The notes under the pieces were generated by a model, which did no database searches, had not been told where the DNA came from, and saw only the letters and a list, made by a program, of their open reading frames with translations. 38,739 nucleotides of DNA from Bacteroidota bacterium (GTDB taxonomy: Bacteria > Bacteroidota > Ignavibacteria > UBA10030 > UBA8401), in the NCBI GenBank assembly GCA_008933835.1, contig WBUG01000030.1, positions 1 through 38,739 on the forward strand, read 5' to 3'. The position numbers were made by a program, and so were the translations under genes. Positions 25,912-35,409 of this stretch are shown here, piece by piece. How positions within the stretch are numbered: the stretch's first letter is position 1; each line of letters starts with the position of its first letter.

Positions 25912-25989
25912 GGCCGTTCGGGTCGTTGTCCGGTGGGACGGAAGTTCGGAGGAAGTATACGAAGAATTCGTGCCGGAAGCGACGGCGGG

Positions 25990-27459
25990 TCAGGCGTCCG
26001 GCCGCTGCTCCGAAAAGATGCGGCGTACGGCGGGGAGGTTCTCCTTGTTCACGAGCACCAGCAGCGTGTCCCCCTCTTCGATGTGTGTACCGCCGCTGGG
26101 GACGACGAACGTGTCGTTGCGGGTGATGAGCACCACGAGGCTGTCCGGCGGAAGTCCGAGGTCCACGATGGGGCGGCCGATGACCCCGCTGTGGTAGGGG
26201 ATGACGATGTCGACGAGCTGCGTCTCGCTCGTCTCGTTCGCAGCGAACTCGATGGGATACTGCGGCGTCTTCCGCGACGGCGCGTCCACACCGAAGACCA
26301 TCGCGGCGGCGGGGATGGTCCAACCCTGCACGAGCGCGGAGGTGAGGACGATGAAGAAGACGATGTTGAAGAGGACATCCGAGTCGGGCGTCTTCGCCAG
26401 CAGCGGGAAGGTCGCCAGGATGATGGGGACCGCGCCGCGCAGTCCCACCCAGGAGATGAAGCTCTTCTCCTTCACCGTGTACCGGCTGAACGATAGGGAG
26501 AGGAAGACCCCCAGCGGTCGCGCCACCACGATGAGGAAGAAGGAGATGAGCAGTCCGCTTCCGGCGATGTGGACGAGCTGGTGCGGGAAGACGAGCAGTC
26601 CCATGGTGAGGAACATCGCGATCTGGCCGAGCCATCCCAGGCCGTCGAAGAAGCGCAGCAGGCTCTTCTTCTGGATGATGTCGCTGTTGCCGATGACGAG
26701 CCCCGCGATGTACACCGCCAGGAAGCCGCTGCCGTTCACCAGCGCCGTCGCCGCATACACCATCCCGGCGTACGCGATGGTGAACACGGGATAGATCCCC
26801 TCGTACGGGAACCGGAGCCGGTTGAGGATCACCGTCATCAGGCGCCCGAACCCGTATCCGGTCGCCGCGCCGATCCCCATCTGATAGACGAAGAGCATGA
26901 CGATGTCGGCGACGGAATCCGACGGCGAAAGGATGAGCTGCAGCGTGCCGATGGTGAGGAAGACCGCCATCGGATCGTTGCTGCCGGATTCCAGTTCCAG
27001 CAGCGGTTTGAGCGTCCCGCGGAGCGACACGTTGCGCGACCGGAGCACCGAGAAGACGGCCGCCGCATCGGTGGAGGAGACGATGGCGCCCAGCAGCAGG
27101 CCGTTGAGCCAGGTCAGTCCGTACACGGTCACCATGAACGCCGCCACCGACACGGCCGTCACCAGCACTCCCGCCGTCGCGAGGATGCCCGCCTCGCGCA
27201 CCACCGGCCGCACGTCGGACCATTTCGTGTCGAGTCCCCCCGCGAAGAGGATGAAGATGAGCGCGATGATGCCGATGGACTGCGCCAGTCTGGCGTCGTC
27301 GAAGTAGAGACCGCCGGGACCGTCCGACCCCGCCAGCATGCCGATGCCGAGGAAGAGGAGCAGCGTCGGAACGCCGAGATTGTCCGAGACCTTCGCGATG
27401 GCGACGCTCAGCAGGATGAGCGACGAGGCGATGAGGATGAGGTGGTCGAACGTCAGCAT
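25990..27459 (-). CDS. Cation/proton antiporter, NhaP2/CvrA type, with TrkA-C domain
   Basis: A 489-residue inner-membrane protein with about 12 hydrophobic helices of the CPA1 family followed by a cytoplasmic TrkA-C (RCK_C) domain (about 405-489: GVIGRPIVDLGLPPDSLVVLITRND, THIEEGDTLLVLV). Conserved transport motifs are FAGGLDTKW, SSTDAAAVFSVLR, ELESGSNDPMAVFLT and WVGLRGAVPIILA. Relatives exchange K+ (or Na+) for H+ and are gated by the RCK_C part. MLTFDH was taken as the start because it opens the first helix; no good Shine-Dalgarno site is visible, and longer in-frame extensions overlap the hairpin upstream. Ion specificity cannot be read from the sequence. Confidence 0.92.
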   Translation of the reverse strand: MLTFDHLILIASSLILLSVAIAKVSDNLGVPTLLLFLGIGMLAGSDGPGGLYFDDARLAQSIGIIALIFILFAGGLDTKWSDVRPVVREAGILATAGVLVTAVSVAAFMVTVYGLTWLNGLLLGAIVSSTDAAAVFSVLRSRNVSLRGTLKPLLELESGSNDPMAVFLTIGTLQLILSPSDSVADIVMLFVYQMGIGAATGYGFGRLMTVILNRLRFPYEGIYPVFTIAYAGMVYAATALVNGSGFLAVYIAGLVIGNSDIIQKKSLLRFFDGLGWLGQIAMFLTMGLLVFPHQLVHIAGSGLLISFFLIVVARPLGVFLSLSFSRYTVKEKSFISWVGLRGAVPIILATFPLLAKTPDSDVLFNIVFFIVLTSALVQGWTIPAAAMVFGVDAPSRKTPQYPIEFAANETSETQLVDIVIPYHSGVIGRPIVDLGLPPDSLVVLITRNDTFVVPSGGTHIEEGDTLLVLVNKENLPAVRRIFSEQRPDA

Positions 27460-27508
27460 GAAGATAAGGTAGGAAAAAACGGCAGAGGTGCAAGAGGGAG
27501 GAACGGAA

Positions 27509-27534
27509 ACGGGTCCGGCACGGGCCGGACCCGT
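27509..27534 (-). terminator. Hairpin between the DUF1761 and antiporter genes
   Basis: An 11-bp perfect stem pairs 27509-27519 with 27524-27534 around an ACGG loop, just past the DUF1761 stop codon on the minus strand. The downstream T content is poor (GTTTCC), so it may be a weak or attenuating terminator, with the antiporter transcribed partly by read-through. Confidence 0.55.
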
Positions 27535-27542
27535 ACGGTCGG

Positions 27543-27971
27543 TCAGGCGCTCTCTTTCTTCGGCATCTTCGCGAGAATGACCGCGCCGAGCACCATGCCG
27601 ATGAGCCAGTACCCTCCGTCGATGAGCACCAGTCCGAACGGCTTGCCCTGGTAGGTGTACGAGACGAAGAGCGCCGTCGCGGTGAACCCGAGCCACGACC
27701 AGAACCCCGCCTGCACCGCGCCGGAGACCGTCACCGCTTTGAACGCATGCATCACGTGCGCCATGCAGTAGAAGAGGACGATGTAGGCGGCGAACGAGCC
27801 CCCGTACGCCAGCGCCATGTCCATGCCGCTCATCTGTTTCGCCATCTCCTCCGTCACGCCGGTGTACGCCATCCACGGCGCGCTCAACGCCATGTACCAT
27901 GCCATGCCGGCGAACCACATCGCCGCGGCCGCGATGATCACGGCGGTGAAATTAATCCTGGGCTGCTCCAT
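27543..27971 (-). CDS. DUF1761 four-helix membrane protein
   Basis: A 142-residue integral membrane protein with four hydrophobic segments (about 8-26, 52-73, 82-103, 115-135), the size and pattern of DUF1761 proteins. Visible family traits are the early AAAAMWFAGMAWYMALSAPWMAYTG segment and the late GYWLIGMVLGAVIL helix. No function is established. AAGGGA seven bases ahead supports the start. It is the first gene of the minus-strand group and is divergent from enolase, sharing a 200-base intergenic region. Confidence 0.85.
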   Translation of the reverse strand: MEQPRINFTAVIIAAAAMWFAGMAWYMALSAPWMAYTGVTEEMAKQMSGMDMALAYGGSFAAYIVLFYCMAHVMHAFKAVTVSGAVQAGFWSWLGFTATALFVSYTYQGKPFGLVLIDGGYWLIGMVLGAVILAKMPKKESA

Positions 27972-28148
27972 ACGCTGTCCCTTCCTGCTGGTGAGTGGAA
28001 TGTGGAACGTGGGTTCATCGTCAAACTACCGAATCGAACGGCGTCGCGCAAGCCCTCTCTTTGCTTTTCAGGCAATTTTTCGGCACATTCTTGCCGGCTG
28101 AGCGGTTTCCGCAGACGTCAATCCGAACGACCAACCTGAAATTCAATC

Positions 28149-28154
28149 TATAAT
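28149..28154 (+). promoter_or_regulatory. Probable -10 element of the enolase promoter
   Basis: A perfect TATAAT lies 17 bases before the enolase ATG, leaving a very short leader that contains the GGAG ribosome-binding site. No good -35 or -33 box is seen at the usual distance. The rest of the 27972-28171 intergenic region (shared with divergent DUF1761) has only a small stem (28081-28085 with 28092-28096). Confidence 0.4.
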
Positions 28155-28156
28155 AG

Positions 28157-29461
<1,305 letters not shown>

Positions 29462-29489
29462 CGTTCTCCCGGTGTCGCCGCAGTACCGG

Positions 29490-29515
29490 ACGGGGCCCTC
29501 GCGGCCCCGTCACCG
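29490..29515 (+). terminator. Terminator after enolase
   Basis: An 8-bp GC-rich stem pairs 29490-29497 with 29503-29510, followed by CACCGTTTTC. It sits 28 bases after the enolase stop. Its right arm touches the last base of the convergent gene's stop codon (29510-29512), so the two genes meet in a very compact 3' junction. Confidence 0.65.
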
Positions 29516-30631
29516 TTTTCCAAACCCCAGTCCCGCCGGCAGCGCCGAGACCGTGACGCCGAGGATGAACTTGTCCCACTCTCCGTACGCGACGTACACC
29601 CCCGGCGAGAAGCCCCACAGGTCCGCCACGCCGGGATACAGGTTCACCTGCACGTTGTAGAGCCCCGGGCCCGTCCCCAGCACCGACAGCAGGAGCGAAT
29701 TGTTCCGGTCCCAGAAGAAGCCCGCCGCGCCGTCCAGCTGCGGATCGATCTTCCGGAAACCGCGCAGCCGTCCGTCCTTCAGTTTGTTCACCACCCGTCC
29801 GACCCCCACCGTCAGCGTGTTCTCTCCGTCCAGGTCGTAGCTCACGCCGGGCAACACGTACACCCCCCAGTAGAAGATCGGGGACCACCGGCCCAGCGCG
29901 TCGAACCGCCGCCGCACGAAGTACTGCTGCCCCGCGTTCTGCAGGAAGCCGGTCGCCGGTTCGATGACGGGCTGTCCCGGCCAGTTGTAGACCGGCACCG
30001 TTTCGGAGAAGAACCGTTTCCCCCATTCGGTGCTGAAGAGGACGATGCCGGCGGTGTTGAAGAGGTAGATGTCCGCGATCAGGTCCACGTTCACTCCGCG
30101 GTACCCGTCCGCTTCGATGATCTCGTTCACCACCTGGTAGGAGGTGGTCGTGAGACCGGACCAGAGGTACGGGAGCGGCACGCCGTGGTGGTCGAAGTAC
30201 TCCGCCAGTTTGGCGTACTCCATGCCGTTGCCGATGGCGTGGTCCGCGATGTTGGGAAGGAACTCGGCGTGCCGGCGGCCGATGGTGAAGTTGAAGATCT
30301 CCTGGTCGAAGAACTCCCGCACGCCGAACGCACGGATGTTCGCGATGGGGGCGCGGAGGTTCCGCCAGACGTGCGCGCCGTCCCCCGAGTAGTTCCAGGC
30401 GAGGAACTTCTTGTGGTGCCCCCCGTTCCGCAACATGTCGTACGCGCCGTTGAGGAAGAGCGAGACGGGACCGAACTGGGCGTCGGATCCGAAGGTGTTC
30501 TCCGGTCGGAAGAAGTAGTACCGCGGCCGCTCCTGCGCCGGTACGGCAGACGCCGCCAGCGCCAGCACCATGAGGGCGCGCCGCAGCACGGAACGGGCGG
30601 CAGAGAGGCCGGTTTTCACGCTTTTATCCAC
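29510..30631 (-). CDS. Exported protein of unknown function, possible outer-membrane barrel
   Basis: A 373-residue protein I do not recognise. It has a signal peptide with an arginine-rich start and a hydrophobic core ending SAVPAQ (about residue 32). The mature part alternates aromatic and glycine-rich stretches (YFFRPENTFGSDAQFG, GVYVLPGVSYDL, NSLLLSVLGTGPGLYNVQVNLYPG split over two strands) and ends in a strand-like FILGVTVSALPAGLGFGKR, which suggests beta structure at the membrane. A middle block (about 100-210) with FDQEIFNFTIGRRHAEFLPN, GNGMEYAKLAEYFDHHGVP and NEIIEADGYRG may be a functional core. The start is GTG; a second GTG four codons on is possible, and neither has a clear Shine-Dalgarno site. 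The gene is divergent from phosphoglucomutase. Confidence 0.7.
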   Translation of the reverse strand: MDKSVKTGLSAARSVLRRALMVLALAASAVPAQERPRYYFFRPENTFGSDAQFGPVSLFLNGAYDMLRNGGHHKKFLAWNYSGDGAHVWRNLRAPIANIRAFGVREFFDQEIFNFTIGRRHAEFLPNIADHAIGNGMEYAKLAEYFDHHGVPLPYLWSGLTTTSYQVVNEIIEADGYRGVNVDLIADIYLFNTAGIVLFSTEWGKRFFSETVPVYNWPGQPVIEPATGFLQNAGQQYFVRRRFDALGRWSPIFYWGVYVLPGVSYDLDGENTLTVGVGRVVNKLKDGRLRGFRKIDPQLDGAAGFFWDRNNSLLLSVLGTGPGLYNVQVNLYPGVADLWGFSPGVYVAYGEWDKFILGVTVSALPAGLGFGKR

Positions 30632-30694
30632 CGCTGAATTTTAGTATATTTTGCCTCATAAACAAAGGGTTTCGTCCCGCTTCGGAGTGAATCC

Positions 30695-32098
30695 ATGGCT
30701 CATATCAAGTTCGGTACGGACGGCTGGCGCGGCGTCATCGCTGAAGAGTTCACCTTCGCCAACGTCCAGAAGGTGGCCCTCGCCACCGCACGCTATTTCG
30801 CCCGGCATAAGAACGCGAAGAACGGCGTCGTCATCGGATACGATGCGCGCTTCCTCTCCAAAGAGTTCGCCCACGAATCGGCCCGCGTCATCGCCTCGGC
30901 CGGCGTGAAGGTGCTCCTGGCGGACAAGATCTCCGCCACACAGATGGTCTCGCTCGGCGTCGTCAAGAAGAAGGCGGCGGGCGGCGTCGTCATCACCGCC
31001 AGCCACAACCCGGCGAAGTACAACGGGTTCAAGATCAAGGGGGACTTCGGCGGACCGGCCCATCCGGAGATGATCGCCGAAGTGGAGAAGGAGCTCGAAC
31101 CGCTGCAGGAGGTGACGTCGCTTCCGGTGGAACTGAAGAGCTTCGACGAGCTCGTCGCCGCGAAGGCGGTCCAGTTCGTCGACCTCACCCGCATCTACGT
31201 GGCGGACCTCCAGACGAAGATCGGGTTCGACCTCATCAAGGCCACCCGCATCAGGATCCTGCACGACGCCATGCACGGCGCCGGCATGGGCATTCCGGAA
31301 CTCCTCCTGCCGAAGATGGGCTCCATCCGCAGCGACTACAACCCGTCGTTCGGCACCACCAATCCCGAACCGCTCCCGCAGAACACCGAAGAGCTCAGCG
31401 TCGAGGTCCGTGCCGGCAAGTACCACATGGGCTTCGCCACGGACGGCGACGCGGACCGCATCGGCGCGGTGGACGAGAAGGGGAACTTCGTCGACTCGCA
31501 CCGCATCTTCGCCATCCTGCTGAAGTACCTCGTGGAGCGCAAACACCTCCGCGGCGCCGTCGCCAAATCGCTCTCGGTCTCCGAGATCGTCCCGAAGATG
31601 TGCGACGAGTTCAACATCCGTCTGCACGAGACCCCCGTCGGCTTCAAACACCTCTGCCGTCTCATGACGGAGCGCGACATCATCATCGCGGGGGAGGAGA
31701 GCGGCGGCATCGCGGTGAAGGGGCACATCCCGGAACGGGACGGCATCTTCATCGGCTTCCTCCTCGCCGAAGTGATGGCGGTCCGCCGCAAGAAGCTCAG
31801 CGAACTCGTGAAGGAACTGTTCGACCAGTTCGGCGAACACCACTTCGGCCGCGTCGACAAGCACCTCACCGTCGCGCAGAAGGAGAAGGTGATGAAGTTC
31901 TTCGGCGGCCGGCCGAAGAAGGTCGGACCGTTCGAGATCGTCAAAACGGACACCACCGACGGCGTGAAGCTCTTCACCAAGAACGGCTGGATGCTCGTTC
32001 GGGCCTCCGGCACCGAACCGCTCATCCGCTTCTACGCGGAGGCGGACTCTCCCAAGAAGGTCCAGCAGATGCTCAAAGCGGCGACATCCGTCGGATGA
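30695..32098 (+). CDS. Phosphoglucomutase/phosphomannomutase (alpha-D-phosphohexomutase)
   Basis: A 467-residue member of the alpha-D-phosphohexomutase family, four domains in the usual length. It moves phosphate between C1 and C6 of hexose phosphates. S103 in TASHNP is the phosphoserine; DGDADR is the metal loop, GEESGG the sugar-binding loop and RASGTEP the phosphate-binding loop. FGTDGWRG at the N-terminus is typical. Whether glucose, mannose or glucosamine phosphate is preferred cannot be decided; GEESGG fits glucose or mannose better than GlmM. GGAG precedes the ATG. A hairpin follows the stop codon, so downstream transcription may be reduced. Confidence 0.93.
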   Translation: MAHIKFGTDGWRGVIAEEFTFANVQKVALATARYFARHKNAKNGVVIGYDARFLSKEFAHESARVIASAGVKVLLADKISATQMVSLGVVKKKAAGGVVITASHNPAKYNGFKIKGDFGGPAHPEMIAEVEKELEPLQEVTSLPVELKSFDELVAAKAVQFVDLTRIYVADLQTKIGFDLIKATRIRILHDAMHGAGMGIPELLLPKMGSIRSDYNPSFGTTNPEPLPQNTEELSVEVRAGKYHMGFATDGDADRIGAVDEKGNFVDSHRIFAILLKYLVERKHLRGAVAKSLSVSEIVPKMCDEFNIRLHETPVGFKHLCRLMTERDIIIAGEESGGIAVKGHIPERDGIFIGFLLAEVMAVRRKKLSELVKELFDQFGEHHFGRVDKHLTVAQKEKVMKFFGGRPKKVGPFEIVKTDTTDGVKLFTKNGWMLVRASGTEPLIRFYAEADSPKKVQQMLKAATSVG

Positions 32099-32106
32099 AC
32101 CATACG

Positions 32107-32134
32107 GAACGGCAGGCGGCGACGCCTGCCGTTC
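32107..32134 (+). terminator. Hairpin between the mutase and racemase-family genes
   Basis: A 12-bp perfect stem pairs 32107-32118 with 32123-32134 around a GCGA loop, nine bases after the mutase stop. No T-run follows, so termination efficiency is uncertain; it may instead stabilise the 3' end of the upstream message. Confidence 0.55.
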
Positions 32135-32174
32135 GCGTTCCGCCGCCTTCCGTCCACCAACCGCACCGCCGCCT

Positions 32175-33287
32175 ATGCGCATCGAACGCGTCGAACTCCG
32201 CCACATCACGATGGAACTCGTCTCCCCCTTCGAGACCTCGATGGGCGTCGAGACCCACGAAGAGCACATCATCGTCCGGGTGGACGGCGAAGGGCTCACC
32301 GGCTGGGGCGAGTCGGTCGCGGAAGGTACACCGTTCTACTCCTACGAAACGGTCCAGACCGCCTGGCACATCCTGAAGGACTTCCTCATCCCCTCCGTGC
32401 TCGGGAAGGACCTCGCTTCGGTGCAGGAGGCCATCGACATCAACGACCACGTGCGGGGTCACAACATGGCCAAGGCGGGGCTCGAAGCGGCGCTGTGGGA
32501 CCTCTTCGCCAAGGCGCAGGGGGTCCCCCTCGCGCGGATGTTCGGCGGCACACGGTCCCGCATCGACGTCGGCGTCAGCATCGGCCTCCAGGCCTCGCCC
32601 GCCGCCCTCGTGAAGAAGGTCGAGGCGCACCTCGCGGAGGGATACCGCCGCATCAAGATCAAGATCGCTCCGGGACGCGACATCGACCTCGTGCGCGCGG
32701 TGCGCGAACGGTACCCGGACCTGATGCTGCAGGTCGACGCCAACTCGGCCTACCGGCTGGCGGACGCGCCGCTCTTCCATGAGATGGACGCGCACCGCCT
32801 CCTCCTCATCGAGCAGCCGCTCGGCTACAACGACATCTACGAGCACTCCAAACTGCAGAAGGAGCTCCGCACGCCCCTCTGCCTGGACGAGAGCATCCAT
32901 TCGCTGGCGGACACGCAGGCCGCCATCGAACTGAAGAGCTGCGGCATCATCAACATCAAACCGGGCCGCGTCGGCGGCTTCACCGAATCGAAACGCATCC
33001 ATGACTACTGCGCGTCGGCCGGCGTCCCGGTCTGGCACGGCGGCATGCTCGAATCGGGCATCGGCCGTGCCGGCAACGTCGCGCTCGCGTCGCTCCCGAA
33101 CTTCACGCTGCCCGGGGACATCTCCGCCAGCAGCCGGTACTACACGCAGGACATCGTCGATCCGCCGTTCACCGTCAACGCGGACGGTACGATGGACGTT
33201 CCGGTCCGTCCCGGCATCGGCGTGGACGTGGTGATGCCCGCGCTGGACGCGGTCACCGTCCACACCGAGACGATGCGCACCGCCTGA
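32175..33287 (+). CDS. menC: Enolase-superfamily enzyme: o-succinylbenzoate synthase / N-acylamino acid racemase
   Basis: A 370-residue enolase-superfamily barrel. Catalytic lysines K161 and K163 (KIKI), metal ligands D188 (QVDAN), E213 (IEQP) and D238 (LDES), and K262 (INIKPGRVGG) are all present. GMLESGIGRAGN near the C-terminus is the mark of the o-succinylbenzoate synthase / N-succinylamino acid racemase subgroup. The first activity makes o-succinylbenzoate for menaquinone; many members also racemise N-acylamino acids. No other men gene is nearby, so the in vivo role is open and the symbol is a best guess. It follows the mutase by 76 bases and precedes the DUF4921 gene by 27, so those two probably share a transcript. 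Confidence 0.87.
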   Translation: MRIERVELRHITMELVSPFETSMGVETHEEHIIVRVDGEGLTGWGESVAEGTPFYSYETVQTAWHILKDFLIPSVLGKDLASVQEAIDINDHVRGHNMAKAGLEAALWDLFAKAQGVPLARMFGGTRSRIDVGVSIGLQASPAALVKKVEAHLAEGYRRIKIKIAPGRDIDLVRAVRERYPDLMLQVDANSAYRLADAPLFHEMDAHRLLLIEQPLGYNDIYEHSKLQKELRTPLCLDESIHSLADTQAAIELKSCGIINIKPGRVGGFTESKRIHDYCASAGVPVWHGGMLESGIGRAGNVALASLPNFTLPGDISASSRYYTQDIVDPPFTVNADGTMDVPVRPGIGVDVVMPALDAVTVHTETMRTA

Positions 33288-33314
33288 CCGTCAGTACAAC
33301 GAAGGGGGAACAGC

Positions 33315-34640
33315 ATGTTTTCCCGCAACTACAGCTCCTACTACAACATCATGCCGGACGGCACGGTGAAGCAGATCAATCCCTTCACCGGCACCGAGGT
33401 GTGGGCCGTTCCCGGCCGCGGCACCAAACCCATCACCAACGAACCTCCCGCCTCCGCCGGCCCGGTCCGGCACGCGGACCCCGAGGACCACTGCAGCTTC
33501 TGCGCCGCGCGGTACTTCGAGACGCCCCCCGAGAAGGCGCGGCTGGTCCGCGTGGACGGACGGTACGAAACGCTGCGGCGCCTCGAACCGGGCCGCTACT
33601 TCGACACCGCGGCGGAGTTCCGCCGCACCGGCAACCTCTTCGAGATCGTCACCATCGACTACTGGAAGAAGAACTACGGCTACCGCCTCAGCGCCTCGCA
33701 GACCGCGTGGCGCGACGCGTACTTCGCGGACCCGAAAGGGGCGCAGCACATCAACGACATCATCCGGTACAAACTGGAGGTCTCGGGCAAGACGCCGGAG
33801 CAGATCCGCAAGAAGTCCGCGTACGAGAAGGTGAACATGATGGACGCCTTCTTCGGCGGCTGCCACGAGCTCATCATCGCGAAGAGCCATTACCATCCGA
33901 AGGCGGAGGCCGACACACAGTTCCGTTCGTCCGGCGACCTCTCGCCGGAGGAGCACTATCAGTACCTCCGGTTCACCATCGAGGCGATGCGCGACATGCT
34001 CGATGCGAACCGGTACATCCGGTACATCAGCGTCTTCCAGAACTGGCTCCGTCTCTCCGGCGCGTCGTTCGACCATCTCCACAAGCAGCTCTGCGGACTG
34101 GACGAATGGGGCGCCTCCATCACGGACCAGGTGGCGATGCTGCGGACCGACGCCAACGTGTTCAACGAGCTCGGCGCCAACCTCGCGGCGCAGTACAACC
34201 TCGTCTTCGCCGAGAACGACCACGCCATCGCGTTCGTCGGCATCGGCCACCGGTATCCCACCATCGAGATCTACTCCAAGTCGCGCTCGTCCCGACCGTA
34301 CGAACACGACCCGCTGGAACTGCGGGGTGTCAGCGATATGGTGCACGCCTGCCACGCCGCCATGGGCTCGCAGCTCTCGTGCAACGAGGAATGGTATTAC
34401 ACCCCCGTCGACGCCGTCCATTCCATGCCCTGGCACATCTTCCTCAAATGGCGCGTCAACGTTCCCGCCGGATTCGAAGGGGGGACCTCCATTTATATCA
34501 ATCCCATCACGCCGGTCGATCTGCGTGATAAGCTCGTTCCGAGACTTTACGAACTGCGGGATCACGGGCTCATCGCGCCGCTCCATCTGGCGGAGGAATG
34601 CCGTCTTCCTCCCAATCCTCTTCAGTACTATAAGAGATAA
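33315..34640 (+). CDS. GalT-like HIT-superfamily protein (DUF4921)
   Basis: A 441-residue protein related to galactose-1-phosphate uridylyltransferase. Landmarks are a CSFC pair (C60, C63) like the GalT zinc pair, HELIIAKSHYHP from H184, and SVFQNWLRLSGASFDHLHKQL, where H254-L-H256-x-Q258 replaces the HPHxQ active site. By analogy H256 would form the nucleotidyl intermediate and H254 bind zinc. It differs from GalT in length and in much of the surface, matching the uncharacterised DUF4921 group. A sugar-1-phosphate nucleotidyl or adenylyl transfer is plausible but not shown. The sugar-phosphate mutase two genes upstream is suggestive. GGGGG upstream supports the start. No terminator is seen before the TetR gene. 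Confidence 0.78.
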   Translation: MFSRNYSSYYNIMPDGTVKQINPFTGTEVWAVPGRGTKPITNEPPASAGPVRHADPEDHCSFCAARYFETPPEKARLVRVDGRYETLRRLEPGRYFDTAAEFRRTGNLFEIVTIDYWKKNYGYRLSASQTAWRDAYFADPKGAQHINDIIRYKLEVSGKTPEQIRKKSAYEKVNMMDAFFGGCHELIIAKSHYHPKAEADTQFRSSGDLSPEEHYQYLRFTIEAMRDMLDANRYIRYISVFQNWLRLSGASFDHLHKQLCGLDEWGASITDQVAMLRTDANVFNELGANLAAQYNLVFAENDHAIAFVGIGHRYPTIEIYSKSRSSRPYEHDPLELRGVSDMVHACHAAMGSQLSCNEEWYYTPVDAVHSMPWHIFLKWRVNVPAGFEGGTSIYINPITPVDLRDKLVPRLYELRDHGLIAPLHLAEECRLPPNPLQYYKR

Positions 34641-34649
34641 ATATTCTTC

Positions 34650-34678
34650 TTGACTTCGAATTTATTATTTGCTAAACT
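34650..34678 (+). promoter_or_regulatory. Promoter of the TetR gene
   Basis: TTGACT at 34650-34655, an exact 17-base spacer and TAAACT at 34673-34678 make a good sigma70-like promoter 28 bases before the TetR start codon. The -10 box lies inside the operator-like palindrome described separately, as expected for autorepression. Confidence 0.6.
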
Positions 34679-34691
34679 ATGTTCAGTAAAT
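34667..34691. promoter_or_regulatory. Operator-like palindrome 1 (TetR autoregulation site)
   Basis: Eleven-base arms 34667-34677 and 34681-34691 around TAT match at 9 of 11 positions. The core CTAAAC-TAT-GTTCAG is of the TGAAC-N3-GTTCA type bound by many TetR/AcrR repressors. It covers the promoter -10 box. A sister site lies downstream of the gene. Confidence 0.6.
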
Positions 34692-34705
34692 AATCATAGT
34701 TAATT

Positions 34706-35314
34706 ATGGGTTTATCGGAAAGAAAAGAGCGCGAAAAGCTGGAAATGCGGGAGATGATCCTCTCTGCAGCGAAGAGACTGTTCATTCGTGAAGGCTTTGA
34801 TTCGGTCACCATCCGCCGCATTGCCGATGAGATCGAATACAGTCCCGCGACGGTCTATTTGTATTACAAGGACAAAGACTCCATTCTTTGTGCTCTTCAG
34901 GAGACCGGTTTCCGTGAGCTCTCCCGGAGGATGGAGGTGCTGTCGTCCATTGCGCACCCGGTGGACCGGCTGAAAGCATCCGGGAAGATATACTGTGATT
35001 TTGCTCTGGAAAACCGCGAAATGTACGACCTCATGTTCATCATGCGCGCCCCGATGAACGCTCTTCCGTCGCCGGAAGAATGGACCGTTGGCCGTCATTC
35101 CTACGAGCTGCTGCAGTCCACCGTGCAGGATTGCGTCGACGGCGGGCACATCAGCACTCCGGACGCCAAGATCGCGACGTTCGCCCTTTGGGCACTGATG
35201 CACGGCGTCGTCTCCATCTTCATCCGCGAACGCGCCCCCATGATCCCGGCCGACCAGCATAGCCGCATCATCTCGAAGATCATGGAGTTCTCCCTCGCGA
35301 ATGTCGTGAAATGA
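34706..35314 (+). CDS. TetR/AcrR-family transcriptional regulator
   Basis: A 202-residue repressor. The N-terminal helix-turn-helix (about 13-60) reads REMILSAAKRLFIREGFDSV and IADEIEYSPATVYLYYKDKD. The all-helical C-terminal part (about 75-200) contains FALWALMHGVVSIF, typical of the TetR C-terminal WHG-type domain that binds ligands and forms the dimer. The ligand is unknown. Matching palindromes in its own promoter and ahead of the next gene suggest it represses itself and the SDR/TonB-receptor pair. The coding sequence is visibly less GC-rich than its neighbours, hinting at recent acquisition. The start codon lacks a clear Shine-Dalgarno site, which is common in Bacteroidota. Confidence 0.92.
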   Translation: MGLSERKEREKLEMREMILSAAKRLFIREGFDSVTIRRIADEIEYSPATVYLYYKDKDSILCALQETGFRELSRRMEVLSSIAHPVDRLKASGKIYCDFALENREMYDLMFIMRAPMNALPSPEEWTVGRHSYELLQSTVQDCVDGGHISTPDAKIATFALWALMHGVVSIFIRERAPMIPADQHSRIISKIMEFSLANVVK

Positions 35315-35320
35315 TTTTTT

Positions 35321-35349
35321 TTGCACTATCACTAAACATTGTTCATTAT
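35321..35349 (+). promoter_or_regulatory. Promoter with operator-like palindrome 2 ahead of the SDR gene
   Basis: TTGCAC at 35321-35326, 17 bases, then CATTAT at 35344-35349 is a fair promoter. Between and overlapping the boxes lies CTAAAC-ATT-GTTCAT (35332-35346), nearly identical to the site in the TetR promoter (CTAAAC, three bases, GTTCA). It begins 17 bases after the TetR stop codon. Confidence 0.5.
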
Positions 35350-35370
35350 CTGCTCATCGTTTGCACCCGG

Positions 35371-35408
35371 AATTCTTAATTCCTAATTCCTAATTCCTAA
35401 TTCCTAAT
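35371..35408. repeat. Heptamer tandem repeat AATTCCT touching the start codon
   Basis: From 35371 the sequence runs AATTCTT, then four perfect AATTCCT units (35378-35405), then AATT directly followed by the ATG at 35410-35412 (the last unit becomes AATTATG). The repeat occupies the whole leader where a ribosome-binding site would be and contrasts with the GC-rich surroundings. Such short tandem arrays gain and lose units by slippage. Confidence 0.9.
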
Positions 35409-35409
35409 T

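Noticed and set aside
35371-35408. Heptamer array as a CRISPR
   Set aside because: Units are 7 bases and contiguous with no spacers, and no cas gene is present.
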